Assembly (NCBI RefSeq): GCF_934424005.1
Contig: NZ_CAKRXI010000056.1
Location: 1 to 13,089 of the forward strand
Direction: 5' to 3'
Origin: an uncultured Blautia sp.
Lineage (GTDB): Bacteria; Bacillota; Clostridia; Lachnospirales; Lachnospiraceae
Length of the DNA: 13,089 bases
In this document: positions 1 to 7,113 of the stretch, piece after piece
How positions within the stretch are numbered: the stretch's first letter is position 1
How the letters are laid out: the number at the start of each line of letters is the position of its first letter
The notes under the pieces: generated by a model
Databases searched by the model: none
What the model saw: only the letters and a program-made list of their open reading frames with translations
Told to the model about the DNA's origin: nothing
Position numbers and translations under genes: made by a program

Positions 1-1644
1 GATGAAATCGATAAACTCCGTCTTTCTGCAACAGCGGCTCTCTGTGAGCGGAAAGATGTTATTGTGGTTTCCTCTGTATCCTGTATCTATGGCCTGGGTG
101 CACCGGAAGAATTCTTTGATATGATGATCTCACTTCGTCCGGGAATGGAGAAAGACAGGGATGAGGTGATCAAAGAACTGATCGATATTCAGTATAATCG
201 TAATGAAATGGATTTCCATCGTGGTACGTTCCGTGTACGTGGAGATGTGTTGGAAATCTTTCCGGCCAACTATTCTGACCGGGCAATTCGTGTGGAATTC
301 TTTGGAGATGAGATTGATCGAATTACAGAAGTGGATGTGTTGACCGGTGAGATTCGCAATGAACTGAAACATGCAGCGATTTTCCCGGCATCGCATTACG
401 TTGTTCCACAGAGTCAGATCCAGAAGGCAGCAGATGCAATCCTTGAAGAAATGAAAGAACAGGTTACTTATTTTAAGAGTGAAGATAAGCTGATTGAAGC
501 ACAACGGATTGCCGAGAGAACCAACTTTGATGTAGAAATGATGAAAGAGACGGGATTCTGCTCTGGAATTGAGAACTACTCCAGACATCTGACCGGACTT
601 GCTCCGGGGCAGCCACCATATACTCTGATGGACTACTTTAAAGATGACTTCCTTCTTATTATAGATGAGTCTCATAAGACTGTATCACAGGTTGGAGGAA
701 TGTATGCAGGTGACCAGAGCCGTAAGCAGACACTGGTAGATTATGGCTTCCGCCTGCCGTCAGCGAAGGATAACCGGCCATTGAGCTTTGCAGAATTCGA
801 AAATAAACTCGATCAGGTTATGTTTGTTTCTGCGACACCAGGACAGTATGAAGCAGAACATGAACTTCTTCGTGCAGAACAGATTATTCGTCCGACCGGG
901 CTTCTGGATCCGAAAGTAGAAGTTCGTCCGGTGGAAGGACAGATTGATGATCTGATCAGTGAAGTAAATAAAGAAGTCGATAAAGGTCACAAAATTTTGA
1001 TCACAACTTTGACAAAACGAATGGCAGAAGATCTGACCGATTATATGAAAGATGTCGGCATCCGTGTTCGTTATCTGCATTCGGATATTGATACACTGGA
1101 ACGTGCAGAAATCATCCGAGATATGCGTCTGGATGTCTTTGATGTGCTGGTTGGTATCAATCTTTTGCGAGAGGGACTGGATATTCCGGAGATTACACTG
1201 GTTGCAATTCTTGATGCAGATAAAGAAGGATTCCTGCGTTCAGAAGTTTCCCTGATCCAGACGATTGGACGTGCGGCCCGTAACAGTGAGGGGCATGTTA
1301 TCATGTATGCAGATGTCATGACTGATTCCATGCGAAAAGCCATTCAGGAGACGGAACGAAGAAGAACGATTCAGGAAGCTTACAATAAAGAACATGGAAT
1401 CACGCCGACTACGATTAAGAAAGCAGTGCGTGATCTGATCACGGTTTCCAAGGCAGTTGCCGAGACGGAAGACAAGCTTAAGAAAGATCCGGAGTCCATG
1501 ACAAGAAAAGAACTGACGAAGTTGATAGGTCAGGTGGAGAAACAGATGCGTGCAGCGGCAGCAGATCTCAACTTCGAGCAGGCGGCAGAGTTGCGTGACA
1601 AGATGATCGAATTGAAGAAAAGCCTTGATGAGATGGACGAATAA
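1..1644 (+). CDS. uvrB: UvrABC system protein B, 5'-truncated by window edge
   Basis: UvrB is the DNA-damage-verifying helicase-like subunit of the UvrABC nucleotide excision repair complex: UvrA loads it on the lesion and it then recruits UvrC. The frame is open from base 1 to a TAA at 1642-1644, giving 547 residues; the usual length is about 660, so roughly 110-120 N-terminal residues (Walker A, most of the damage-binding beta-hairpin) lie outside the window. Visible in fragment numbering: the RLSAT...SVSCIYGLG block (about 8-33), the DESH Walker B box (222-225), [24 protein letters not shown] after it (split here as [12 protein letters not shown] and [12 protein letters not shown]), VSATPG (276-281), GLDIPE, helicase motif VI IGRAAR (422-427) and the C-terminal UVR domain (about 505-542) that contacts UvrC. 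A GTG at 64 is internal, not the start. No clear terminator follows. Confidence 0.97.
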   Translation, partial: DEIDKLRLSATAALCERKDVIVVSSVSCIYGLGAPEEFFDMMISLRPGMEKDRDEVIKELIDIQYNRNEMDFHRGTFRVRGDVLEIFPANYSDRAIRVEFFGDEIDRITEVDVLTGEIRNELKHAAIFPASHYVVPQSQIQKAADAILEEMKEQVTYFKSEDKLIEAQRIAERTNFDVEMMKETGFCSGIENYSRHLTGLAPGQPPYTLMDYFKDDFLLIIDESHKTVSQVGGMYAGDQSRKQTLVDYGFRLPSAKDNRPLSFAEFENKLDQVMFVSATPGQYEAEHELLRAEQIIRPTGLLDPKVEVRPVEGQIDDLISEVNKEVDKGHKILITTLTKRMAEDLTDYMKDVGIRVRYLHSDIDTLERAEIIRDMRLDVFDVLVGINLLREGLDIPEITLVAILDADKEGFLRSEVSLIQTIGRAARNSEGHVIMYADVMTDSMRKAIQETERRRTIQEAYNKEHGITPTTIKKAVRDLITVSKAVAETEDKLKKDPESMTRKELTKLIGQVEKQMRAAAADLNFEQAAELRDKMIELKKSLDEMDE

Positions 1645-1702
1645 ATAAGTTTATAACCTCAAAGAGAAATTCCTCCTGTCTGTAAAAAGTTTTACTTTAC
1701 TC

Positions 1703-1731
1703 TTGTACAGCGATGGAGAGAGTGCTAAAAT
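1703..1731 (+). promoter_or_regulatory. Sigma-A promoter of the aminotransferase gene
   Basis: A -35 box TTGTAC (1703-1708) and a -10 box TAAAAT (1726-1731) are separated by exactly 17 bases, with a TGC extended -10 directly before the -10 box and A/T-rich DNA upstream. Transcription should start near 1738, about 26 bases before the ATG. The promoter suggests that the aminotransferase is not simply read through from uvrB. A palindrome made of CIRCE-like half-sites overlaps the -10 box (see findings). Confidence 0.72.
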
Positions 1732-1763
1732 GGAACAAGCACTAAACGAAAGAGGTAATCGAT

Positions 1764-2921
1764 ATGCAGTTTTCCAAAAGATTAGACAGATTTGGAGAAG
1801 AAATCTTTGCAGCCCTGAATAACAGACGTATGGAACTGGAAGCACAGGGCATGAAAATTTATAATATGAGTGTGGGAACTCCAGATTTTAAGACACCGGA
1901 GCACATTAAGAAGGCACTTGCTACGGCGGCAATGGATGACAATAACTGGAAGTACAGTCTTCGTGATCTTCCGGAACTTCTGGAAGCAGTATGTACTTAT
2001 TATAAAAAACGTTTTGATGTGGATCTGACACCGGATATGGTTATGACTGTTTACGGCAGCCAGGAAGGTATGGGACATCTTGGAATGGCACTTTGCGATG
2101 AGGGAGATGTTGTCCTTCTTCCAGATCCATGTTATCCGGTATTTGCGGCAGGCAGTCTGATGGCAGGCGCAGTGCCATACTATTATCCGCTGGTGGCAGA
2201 ACACGACTTTCTTCCATATGTAAAGGATATTCCGGAAGAAGTTGCAAAGAAAGCAAAATACATGGTAGTTTCTCTGCCATCCAATCCGGTAGGAAGCATT
2301 GCAACACCGGGATTATATGAAGAAATCATTGCCTTTGCGAAGAAATATGATATTTTGATCATTCATGACAACGCATACAGTGATATCATCTTTGATGGAG
2401 CACATGGCGGAAGTTTCCTTGCAACAGAAGGAGCGAAAGAAATCGGCGTGGAATTTTTCAGCCTTTCGAAATCCTTCAATGTGACAGGGGCAAGAATCAG
2501 TTTTCTGGTTGGGCGTCCAGATGTGATAGCGGCACTTCGCAAACTGAGAAGCCAGATCGATTTTGGAATGTTTCTGCCAATTCAGAAGGCAGCGATCGCA
2601 GCATTGAATGGCCCGCTGGAAAGTGTGCAGGAGCAGTGCAGAATGTATCAGGAAAGAAGAGATGCACTCTGTAATGGCCTCCGTGAAATCGGATGGGACC
2701 TTCCGAATGGCAAGGGAACGATGTTTGTCTGGGCAAGAATCCCGGGAGGACGTACAGACAGTATGGCATTTTGTATGGAACTGATGGAAAAAGCCGGTGT
2801 TATCGTGACTCCTGGAGCAAGCTTTGGACCGCATGGTGAAGGATATGTACGTTTCGCTCTCGTACTTCCACCGGAGAAAATCCGTGAAGTTGTAGAAGCT
2901 ATCCGTAAAAGCGGAATCTGA
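1764..2921 (+). CDS. PLP-dependent class I/II aminotransferase, substrate unknown
   Basis: This 385-residue protein is a complete fold-type I aminotransferase of the aspartate aminotransferase superfamily; these cytoplasmic enzymes move an amino group between an amino acid and a 2-oxo acid using pyridoxal phosphate. Visible residues: N-terminal MSVGTPDF substrate-side motif, PSNPVG (variant of the usual NPTG), DNAY at 202-205 (Asp and Tyr around the cofactor ring), SLSKSFNVTGAR with the probable Schiff-base lysine K236, and YVRF with R363 as the likely carboxylate-binding arginine. The start is ATG 1764, behind AGAGGT at 1751-1756. It resembles the proteins often labelled LL-diaminopimelate aminotransferase-like in Lachnospiraceae, but the sequence does not settle the substrate. 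It has its own promoter and a long terminator, so it is probably monocistronic. Confidence 0.9.
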   Translation: MQFSKRLDRFGEEIFAALNNRRMELEAQGMKIYNMSVGTPDFKTPEHIKKALATAAMDDNNWKYSLRDLPELLEAVCTYYKKRFDVDLTPDMVMTVYGSQEGMGHLGMALCDEGDVVLLPDPCYPVFAAGSLMAGAVPYYYPLVAEHDFLPYVKDIPEEVAKKAKYMVVSLPSNPVGSIATPGLYEEIIAFAKKYDILIIHDNAYSDIIFDGAHGGSFLATEGAKEIGVEFFSLSKSFNVTGARISFLVGRPDVIAALRKLRSQIDFGMFLPIQKAAIAALNGPLESVQEQCRMYQERRDALCNGLREIGWDLPNGKGTMFVWARIPGGRTDSMAFCMELMEKAGVIVTPGASFGPHGEGYVRFALVLPPEKIREVVEAIRKSGI

Positions 2922-2981
2922 GAAAGTAAACGAAGCATATAAAAAATGCATTCATAATAAATTAAGAACAGAATTTTACAT

Positions 2982-3059
2982 AATCACAGTACTTTTGACA
3001 CAAAGTAACAGAGTGGGAAGGTGGATTTTCCCGATTTGTGTCTGTACTGTGATTTTTTT
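2982..3059 (+). terminator. Long three-tier stem-loop terminator after the aminotransferase gene
   Basis: AATCACAGTAC (2982-2992) pairs without mismatch with GTACTGTGATT (3044-3054). Inside it GACACAAA (2997-3004) pairs with TTTGTGTC (3035-3042), and GGGAA (3015-3019) pairs with TTCCC (3028-3032). A run of seven T (3053-3059) follows directly. The T-run marks it as a Rho-independent terminator for the plus strand; it lies about 60 bases past the aminotransferase stop and just upstream of the hrcA promoter, isolating the heat-shock operon. The minus strand has no matching T-run. Confidence 0.78.
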
Positions 3060-3088
3060 CGATTTTTTTAAAAAATATAAATTAGATG

Positions 3089-3117
3089 TTGACAAACAAT
3101 TACGACAGTGCTATCTT
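3089..3117 (+). promoter_or_regulatory. Sigma-A promoter of the hrcA-grpE-dnaK-dnaJ operon
   Basis: A perfect -35 box TTGACA (3089-3094) and a -10 box TATCTT (3112-3117) are separated by 17 bases, with a TGC extended -10 immediately ahead of the -10. The predicted transcription start near 3124 puts the CIRCE operator directly downstream, so bound HrcA would block initiation or early elongation. An A/T-rich tract (3053-3082) precedes the promoter and may act as an UP-like element. Confidence 0.86.
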
Positions 3118-3130
3118 AACAGTATAGATG

Positions 3131-3157
3131 TTAGCACTCCTCATTAATGAGTGCTAA
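3131..3157 (+). promoter_or_regulatory. CIRCE operator (HrcA binding site)
   Basis: The arms TTAGCACTC (3131-3139) and GAGTGCTAA (3149-3157) are a perfect inverted repeat with a 9-base spacer, exactly the CIRCE consensus. It lies between the promoter and the hrcA start codon. By established knowledge of Firmicutes class I heat-shock genes, HrcA binds here at normal temperature and releases when it loses activity because GroEL is occupied by unfolded protein. It is the only full CIRCE in the window. Confidence 0.98.
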
Positions 3158-3184
3158 CAGATTAAAAGGAAAGGAGCTGGGAAC

Positions 3185-4237
3185 ATGGATGAGCAATTGA
3201 CAGATCGTAAGAAAAGAATTCTGAAAGCGATCATCAAGACATACATGGAAACGGGCGAACCGGTAGGATCCAGGACAATATCCAAGGATGCAGACCTGAA
3301 TGTCAGCTCAGCAACGATCCGAAATGAAATGTCTGACCTGACAGACATGGGCTACATCGTTCAGCCACATACATCGGCAGGAAGAATCCCTTCTGATAAA
3401 GGCTATCGGCTTTATGTGGATGAATTGATGAGAGAAAAGGAAGATGAAATTGCAGAGATCCGTAATCTGATGATTGAGAAGACCGATAAAATGGAAAAAG
3501 TGCTTAAGAATGTAGCACGTGTCCTGGCTTCCAATACCAATTACGCGACGATGGTTTCAGTCCCTCAGTACAGTGGCAATAAATTAAAATTTATTCAGCT
3601 GTCCCGTGTCAATGAGCTGCAGTTAGTAGCCGTGGTTGTTTGCGAAGGAAATGTCATCCGTAATCAGATCATTGATCTGGATGAAGAAATGGATGATGAG
3701 ACACTTCTGAAGCTGAACCTTCTTCTTAATACCAATCTGAATGGTCTGCCGATACAGGACATCAATCTGGGCATGATTGCCAGACTGAAAGAACAGGCAG
3801 GAATCCACAGTGGACTGGTAGCAAGAGTGCTGGATGCAGTTGCAGCAACCATTCATGTCGATGAAGACGATCTGGAAATCTATACGTCCGGTGCAACGAA
3901 CTTCTTTAAATATCCGGAACTGTCGGATAAGACCAAAGCCACCGAGCTGATTTCTACTTTTGAAGAGAAACAGCAGTTGGTTGATTTGGTCAAGGAGCGA
4001 ATGGCAGATGACAATACCGGTGTTCAGGTGTATATCGGAGATGAACTTCCAATTTCTACCATGAAAGATTGCAGTGTTGTTACTGCAACTTATGAACTGG
4101 GAGAGGGCATGCATGGAACAATCGGTATCGTAGGACCGAAACGAATGGATTATGAAAATGTAGTAAATAGTCTGAAGACCCTCAAGGTCGAACTCGATGA
4201 GGTATTCAAAAAAAATAAAAGTAATCAAGACAGTTAG
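3185..4237 (+). CDS. hrcA: Heat-inducible transcription repressor HrcA
   Basis: HrcA is the dimeric repressor that binds CIRCE and controls the class I heat-shock genes; its activity is tuned by GroEL. The 350-residue length is normal for the family. The N-terminal winged-helix domain (about residues 1-75) shows the conserved RKKRILKAIIKTYMETGEPVGS block, the SSATIRNEMSDLTDMGYI recognition region and HTSAGRIPSDKGYRLYVD just after it; the rest matches the GAF-like and inserted dimerization regions, ending in an IGPKRMDYENVV-type motif (here IVGPKRMDYENVV). The ATG at 3185 follows AAGGAG (3171-3176) at good spacing. It is first in the operon, downstream of its own operator, so it is autoregulated. 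The stop codon sits in the loop of a small hairpin (4229-4242), and grpE starts 30 bases later. Confidence 0.97.
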   Translation: MDEQLTDRKKRILKAIIKTYMETGEPVGSRTISKDADLNVSSATIRNEMSDLTDMGYIVQPHTSAGRIPSDKGYRLYVDELMREKEDEIAEIRNLMIEKTDKMEKVLKNVARVLASNTNYATMVSVPQYSGNKLKFIQLSRVNELQLVAVVVCEGNVIRNQIIDLDEEMDDETLLKLNLLLNTNLNGLPIQDINLGMIARLKEQAGIHSGLVARVLDAVAATIHVDEDDLEIYTSGATNFFKYPELSDKTKATELISTFEEKQQLVDLVKERMADDNTGVQVYIGDELPISTMKDCSVVTATYELGEGMHGTIGIVGPKRMDYENVVNSLKTLKVELDEVFKKNKSNQDS

Positions 4238-4267
4238 CTGTCAGACTGGAAAGGCGGTAGAAAGAAC

Positions 4268-4912
4268 GTGTCAGAAACAAATAAAAAAGAAGCTGGCGTA
4301 CAGGAAGAAACAGAGAAAGACCTTCCGGAAACAGAACCTGTTACAGAACCAGTAGAAGAATCGCCGGAGGCAACCGCAGGAACGGAAACCACAGAGGAGA
4401 CCGAAACCGCAGCTGAAGACGATAAGGAATCTGATAAAGAAACCAAAGGAAAAACTTCTTTCTTTGGCAAAAAGAAAAAAGACAATAAGCTGGAACAGCA
4501 GATTGAAGATCTGACTGACAGACTGAAGCGTAACATGGCTGAGTTTGATAACTTCCGTAAACGTACGGAAAAAGAAAAATCCAGCATGTATGTGATCGGA
4601 GCAAAGGATATCATCGAGAAGATCCTTCCGGTTGTAGATAACTTCGAAAGAGGTCTCGCACAGGCACCGGAAGATGATCCGTTTGCAGAGGGAATGCAGA
4701 AGATCTACAAACAGTTTACCACTACAATGGAAAGCATGGGAGTAGAACCGATCGAAGCTGTTGGAAAAGAATTTAATCCGGATTTCCATAATGCAGTGAT
4801 GCATGTGGAGGATGAATCAGTTGGAGAAAATATTGTTGTGGAGGAACTTCAGAAAGGATACACATACAAAGGATTTGTAGTCCGCCACAGCATGGTAAAA
4901 GTTGCAAACTGA
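4268..4912 (+). CDS. grpE: Nucleotide exchange factor GrpE
   Basis: GrpE is the homodimeric cytoplasmic factor that releases ADP from DnaK and so drives the chaperone cycle. The 214 residues fit the family. The first 60 or so are a low-complexity, Glu/Thr-rich acidic tail followed by a basic FFGKKKKDNK patch; then comes the long coiled-coil dimer helix (about 75-120, with LKRNMAEFDNFRKRTEKEK) and the beta-wing domain that contacts DnaK (VGKEFNPDFHNAVMHVED through GYTYKGFVVRHSMVKV). The start is a GTG at 4268, chosen because no in-frame ATG gives a full N-terminus and because AAGGCGG (4251-4257) lies 10 bases upstream; this weak site with a GTG start should lower translation relative to dnaK. 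The stop TGA overlaps the base of a stem-loop leading into dnaK. Confidence 0.97.
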   Translation: MSETNKKEAGVQEETEKDLPETEPVTEPVEESPEATAGTETTEETETAAEDDKESDKETKGKTSFFGKKKKDNKLEQQIEDLTDRLKRNMAEFDNFRKRTEKEKSSMYVIGAKDIIEKILPVVDNFERGLAQAPEDDPFAEGMQKIYKQFTTTMESMGVEPIEAVGKEFNPDFHNAVMHVEDESVGENIVVEELQKGYTYKGFVVRHSMVKVAN

Positions 4913-4972
4913 TCGTGCTCAAAGAAAAAGGAAGCGGCTGCGAAGCAGACATTTACTTTTTCTGGCACGATC
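4911..4972 (+). other. Stem-loop element at the grpE stop codon (no T-run)
   Basis: GATCGTGC (4911-4918) pairs with GCACGATC (4965-4972); inside, AGAAAAAG (4923-4930) pairs with CTTTTTCT (4956-4963), and the tip forms CTGC-GAA-GCAG (4938-4948). The outer arm begins within the grpE stop codon. No T-run follows, so it is not an ordinary terminator. I infer a role in mRNA processing or stability between grpE and dnaK, or a copy of a dispersed palindromic repeat; the sequence does not decide between them. Confidence 0.6.
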
Positions 4973-4976
4973 CTGA

Positions 4977-5026
4977 CAGAATCGTAAGTGCACAGCACGA
5001 AAGATGCGCTGAGCATCTTGATTCTG
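4977..5026 (+). other. Predicted three-way RNA junction upstream of dnaK
   Basis: CAGAATC (4977-4983) pairs with GATTCTG (5020-5026), enclosing two further hairpins: GTGC-ACA-GCAC (4988-4998) and AAGATGC-GCTGA-GCATCTT (5001-5019). All pairs are Watson-Crick. It lies about 48 bases before the dnaK ribosome binding site and has no T-run after it. It might protect the 5' end of a processed dnaK mRNA, or be a repeat element. It matches no riboswitch class I recognise. Confidence 0.55.
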
Positions 5027-5089
5027 GAAGGACAAATTGAAACATTTAATAATCTTAAATCTTAGAATAAATTCAGGAGGAATATTATC

Positions 5090-6973
5090 ATGGGAAAAAT
5101 CATTGGTATTGACTTAGGTACAACAAACAGTTGTGTAGCTGTAATGGAAGGTGGACAGCCAACCGTTATCGCAAATACAGAAGGAGCAAGAACTACACCG
5201 TCTGTAGTTGCTTTCACAAAAACAGGAGAACGTCTGGTAGGTGAACCTGCAAAACGTCAGGCAGTAACAAACGCAGAGAGAACAATCTCATCCATCAAGA
5301 GAGAGATGGGTACCGATTATCGTGTAACGATCGATGACAAGAAATACTCTCCGCAGGAAATCTCTGCTATGATCCTTCAGAAACTGAAAAAAGATGCAGA
5401 AGGATATCTTGGAGAAAGCGTAACAGAAGCTGTTATCACAGTTCCGGCTTACTTCAACGATGCTCAGCGTCAGGCAACAAAGGATGCTGGTAAGATTGCA
5501 GGTCTTGATGTAAAACGTATCATCAACGAGCCTACAGCAGCAGCTCTTGCATATGGACTTGACAACGAAAAAGAACAGAAAATCATGGTTTACGACTTAG
5601 GTGGTGGTACATTCGATGTATCTGTTATCGAGATTGGTGATGGCGTTATCGAAGTTCTTTCCACAGCTGGTAACAACCGTCTTGGTGGTGATGACTTTGA
5701 CCAGAAAGTTACAGACTGGATGATCGAAGAATTCAAAAAAGCAGAAGGCGTAGACTTAAGCGCTGATAAAATGGCTCTTCAGAGACTGAAAGAAGCAGCT
5801 GAAAAAGCTAAAAAAGAGCTTTCTTCCGCAACAACAACAAACATCAACCTTCCGTTCATTACTGCAACTGCAGAAGGACCGAAGCATTTTGATATGAACC
5901 TTACAAGAGCTAAATTTGATGAACTGACACATGACCTGGTAGAAAAGACAGCAGAACCGGTTCGCCGTGCACTGTCAGATGCAGGTATCACAGCTTCTGA
6001 ACTTGGCCAGGTACTTCTGGTAGGTGGATCTACACGTATTCCGGCTGTACAGGACAAAGTAAAACAGCTCACAGGTAAAGAACCAAGCAAATCTCTGAAC
6101 CCGGATGAATGTGTTGCACTTGGTGCTTCCGTACAGGGTGGTAAACTTGCTGGTGATGCAGGTGCCGGTGATATCCTTCTTCTGGATGTTACTCCACTGT
6201 CACTGTCTATCGAGACAATGGGTGGTATCGCAACTCGTCTGATCGAGAGAAATACTACAATCCCGACAAAGAAGAGCCAGATCTTTTCTACAGCAGCAGA
6301 CAATCAGACCGCAGTAGATATCAACGTTGTACAGGGTGAGCGTCAGTTCGCGAAAGACAACAAATCCCTTGGCCAGTTCCGTCTGGATGGAATCCCGCCA
6401 GCACGTCGTGGTGTTCCGCAGATCGAAGTTACATTTGATATTGATGCCAACGGTATCGTAAATGTATCTGCCAAAGACCTTGGAACAGGTAAAGAACAGC
6501 ATATCACAATCACTGCTGGTTCCAACATGTCTGATTCTGAAATTGACAAAGCAGTTAAAGAAGCTGCTGAGTTCGAAGCTCAGGATAAGAAACGTAAAGA
6601 GGGAATCGACACAAGAAACAATGCAGACTCCATGGTATTCCAGGTTGAGAATGCACTGAAAGAAGCTGGCGATAAGATTGATGCGAACGATAAAGCAGCA
6701 GTTGAGACAGATCTGAACGCACTGAAAGATCTTCTTGCTCAGACTGCAAATGCAGAAATGACAGATGCACAGATCGCTGATATCAAAGCTGCTCAGGAAA
6801 AGATGATGGAAAGTGCTCAGAAACTTTTCGCAAAAATGTATGAGCAGACACAGCAGGCAGGTGGTCAGGCTGGACCGAATCCGGGAGCTGGCGCAGGTGC
6901 AGGCGCTGCACAGGGCGGCAACGAAGCTGGATACGGTGATGATGTCGTAGACGCTGATTACAAGGAAGTATAA
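5090..6973 (+). CDS. dnaK: Molecular chaperone DnaK (Hsp70)
   Basis: DnaK binds exposed hydrophobic peptide stretches in unfolded cytoplasmic proteins and releases them in an ATP-driven cycle with DnaJ and GrpE. The 627 residues are full length for the Gram-positive form. ATPase domain: DLGTTNS (8-14), [11 protein letters not shown] (169-179), GGSTRIP (312-318). The hydrophobic interdomain linker LLLDV is at 363-367, then the peptide-binding beta domain, the helical lid (about 480-590) and a Gly/Ala/Gln-rich flexible tail ending in DADYKEV, the variant of the usual EEVD-like end. The ATG is preceded by a strong AGGAGG (5075-5080) 9 bases upstream, much better than that of grpE, fitting high expression. 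It is third in the HrcA-controlled operon. Codon choice is more biased than in neighbouring genes, as expected for an abundant protein. Confidence 0.99.
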   Translation: MGKIIGIDLGTTNSCVAVMEGGQPTVIANTEGARTTPSVVAFTKTGERLVGEPAKRQAVTNAERTISSIKREMGTDYRVTIDDKKYSPQEISAMILQKLKKDAEGYLGESVTEAVITVPAYFNDAQRQATKDAGKIAGLDVKRIINEPTAAALAYGLDNEKEQKIMVYDLGGGTFDVSVIEIGDGVIEVLSTAGNNRLGGDDFDQKVTDWMIEEFKKAEGVDLSADKMALQRLKEAAEKAKKELSSATTTNINLPFITATAEGPKHFDMNLTRAKFDELTHDLVEKTAEPVRRALSDAGITASELGQVLLVGGSTRIPAVQDKVKQLTGKEPSKSLNPDECVALGASVQGGKLAGDAGAGDILLLDVTPLSLSIETMGGIATRLIERNTTIPTKKSQIFSTAADNQTAVDINVVQGERQFAKDNKSLGQFRLDGIPPARRGVPQIEVTFDIDANGIVNVSAKDLGTGKEQHITITAGSNMSDSEIDKAVKEAAEFEAQDKKRKEGIDTRNNADSMVFQVENALKEAGDKIDANDKAAVETDLNALKDLLAQTANAEMTDAQIADIKAAQEKMMESAQKLFAKMYEQTQQAGGQAGPNPGAGAGAGAAQGGNEAGYGDDVVDADYKEV

Positions 6974-7003
6974 TAAAGTAAAAAATAAGATGTAAAACCT
7001 TAG

Positions 7004-7031
7004 ATGCCATTCATGCTTGCATGAGTGGCAT
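7004..7031 (+). other. Hairpin with CTTG tetraloop in the dnaK-dnaJ gap
   Basis: ATGCCATTCATG (7004-7015) pairs with CATGAGTGGCAT (7020-7031) through 12 pairs, one of them T-G, closed by a CTTG tetraloop. The following bases are TGGGGGATTATAAT, not a T-run, so it is not a standard terminator. It may cap the 3' end of dnaK mRNA and reduce read-through into dnaJ. Its right arm also contains the -35 of a candidate dnaJ promoter. Confidence 0.65.
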
Positions 7032-7045
7032 TGGGGGATTATAAT
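7017..7045 (+). promoter_or_regulatory. Candidate internal promoter for dnaJ
   Basis: A perfect -10 box TATAAT (7040-7045) lies 17 bases after TTGCAT (7017-7022), a weak -35 with three of six consensus bases. The predicted start is near 7052, leaving a leader of about 60 bases before dnaJ. The -35 falls in the loop and right arm of the 7004-7031 hairpin. The strong -10 and spacing support it; the poor -35 and A/T-rich setting are the doubts. Confidence 0.42.
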
Positions 7046-7113
7046 AATATTTTGTGTGGCATATAGCTGCATAAGAACAATAACGCAAATCTAACATATA
7101 GGAAAGAGAAAAG

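Noticed and set aside
130..675. 181-codon minus-strand open frame inside uvrB
   Set aside because: It is fully antisense to a well-conserved uvrB segment and its translation is Ile/Phe/Cys/His-rich without family motifs, as expected for a shadow frame. The same applies to the long minus-strand frames opposite hrcA, dnaK, dnaJ and thiI.
1682..1695. GTAAAA-AG-TTTTAC palindrome after uvrB as a terminator
   Set aside because: The stem is short, A/T only, has a two-base loop and no T-run; it does not qualify. No terminator for uvrB was found.
3053..3184. Riboswitch or T-box leader upstream of hrcA
   Set aside because: The leader is only about 60 bases, is taken up by CIRCE and the ribosome binding site, and shows no T-box or riboswitch core.
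4268..4480. Acidic Glu/Thr-rich start of GrpE as a foreign fusion
   Set aside because: Disordered acidic N-terminal tails are common in Firmicutes GrpE, and base and codon use match the rest of the gene.
5037..5068. Possible promoter directly upstream of dnaK (TTGAAA and TAGAAT)
   Set aside because: The boxes are 20 bases apart, outside the usual 16-18, and the start would fall on the dnaK ribosome binding site. The region is simply A/T-rich.
6200..7072. 290-codon minus-strand open frame opposite the end of dnaK
   Set aside because: The composition (runs of Cys, Phe, Ile, Leu) mirrors the complement of dnaK codons; no ribosome binding site or domain is evident.
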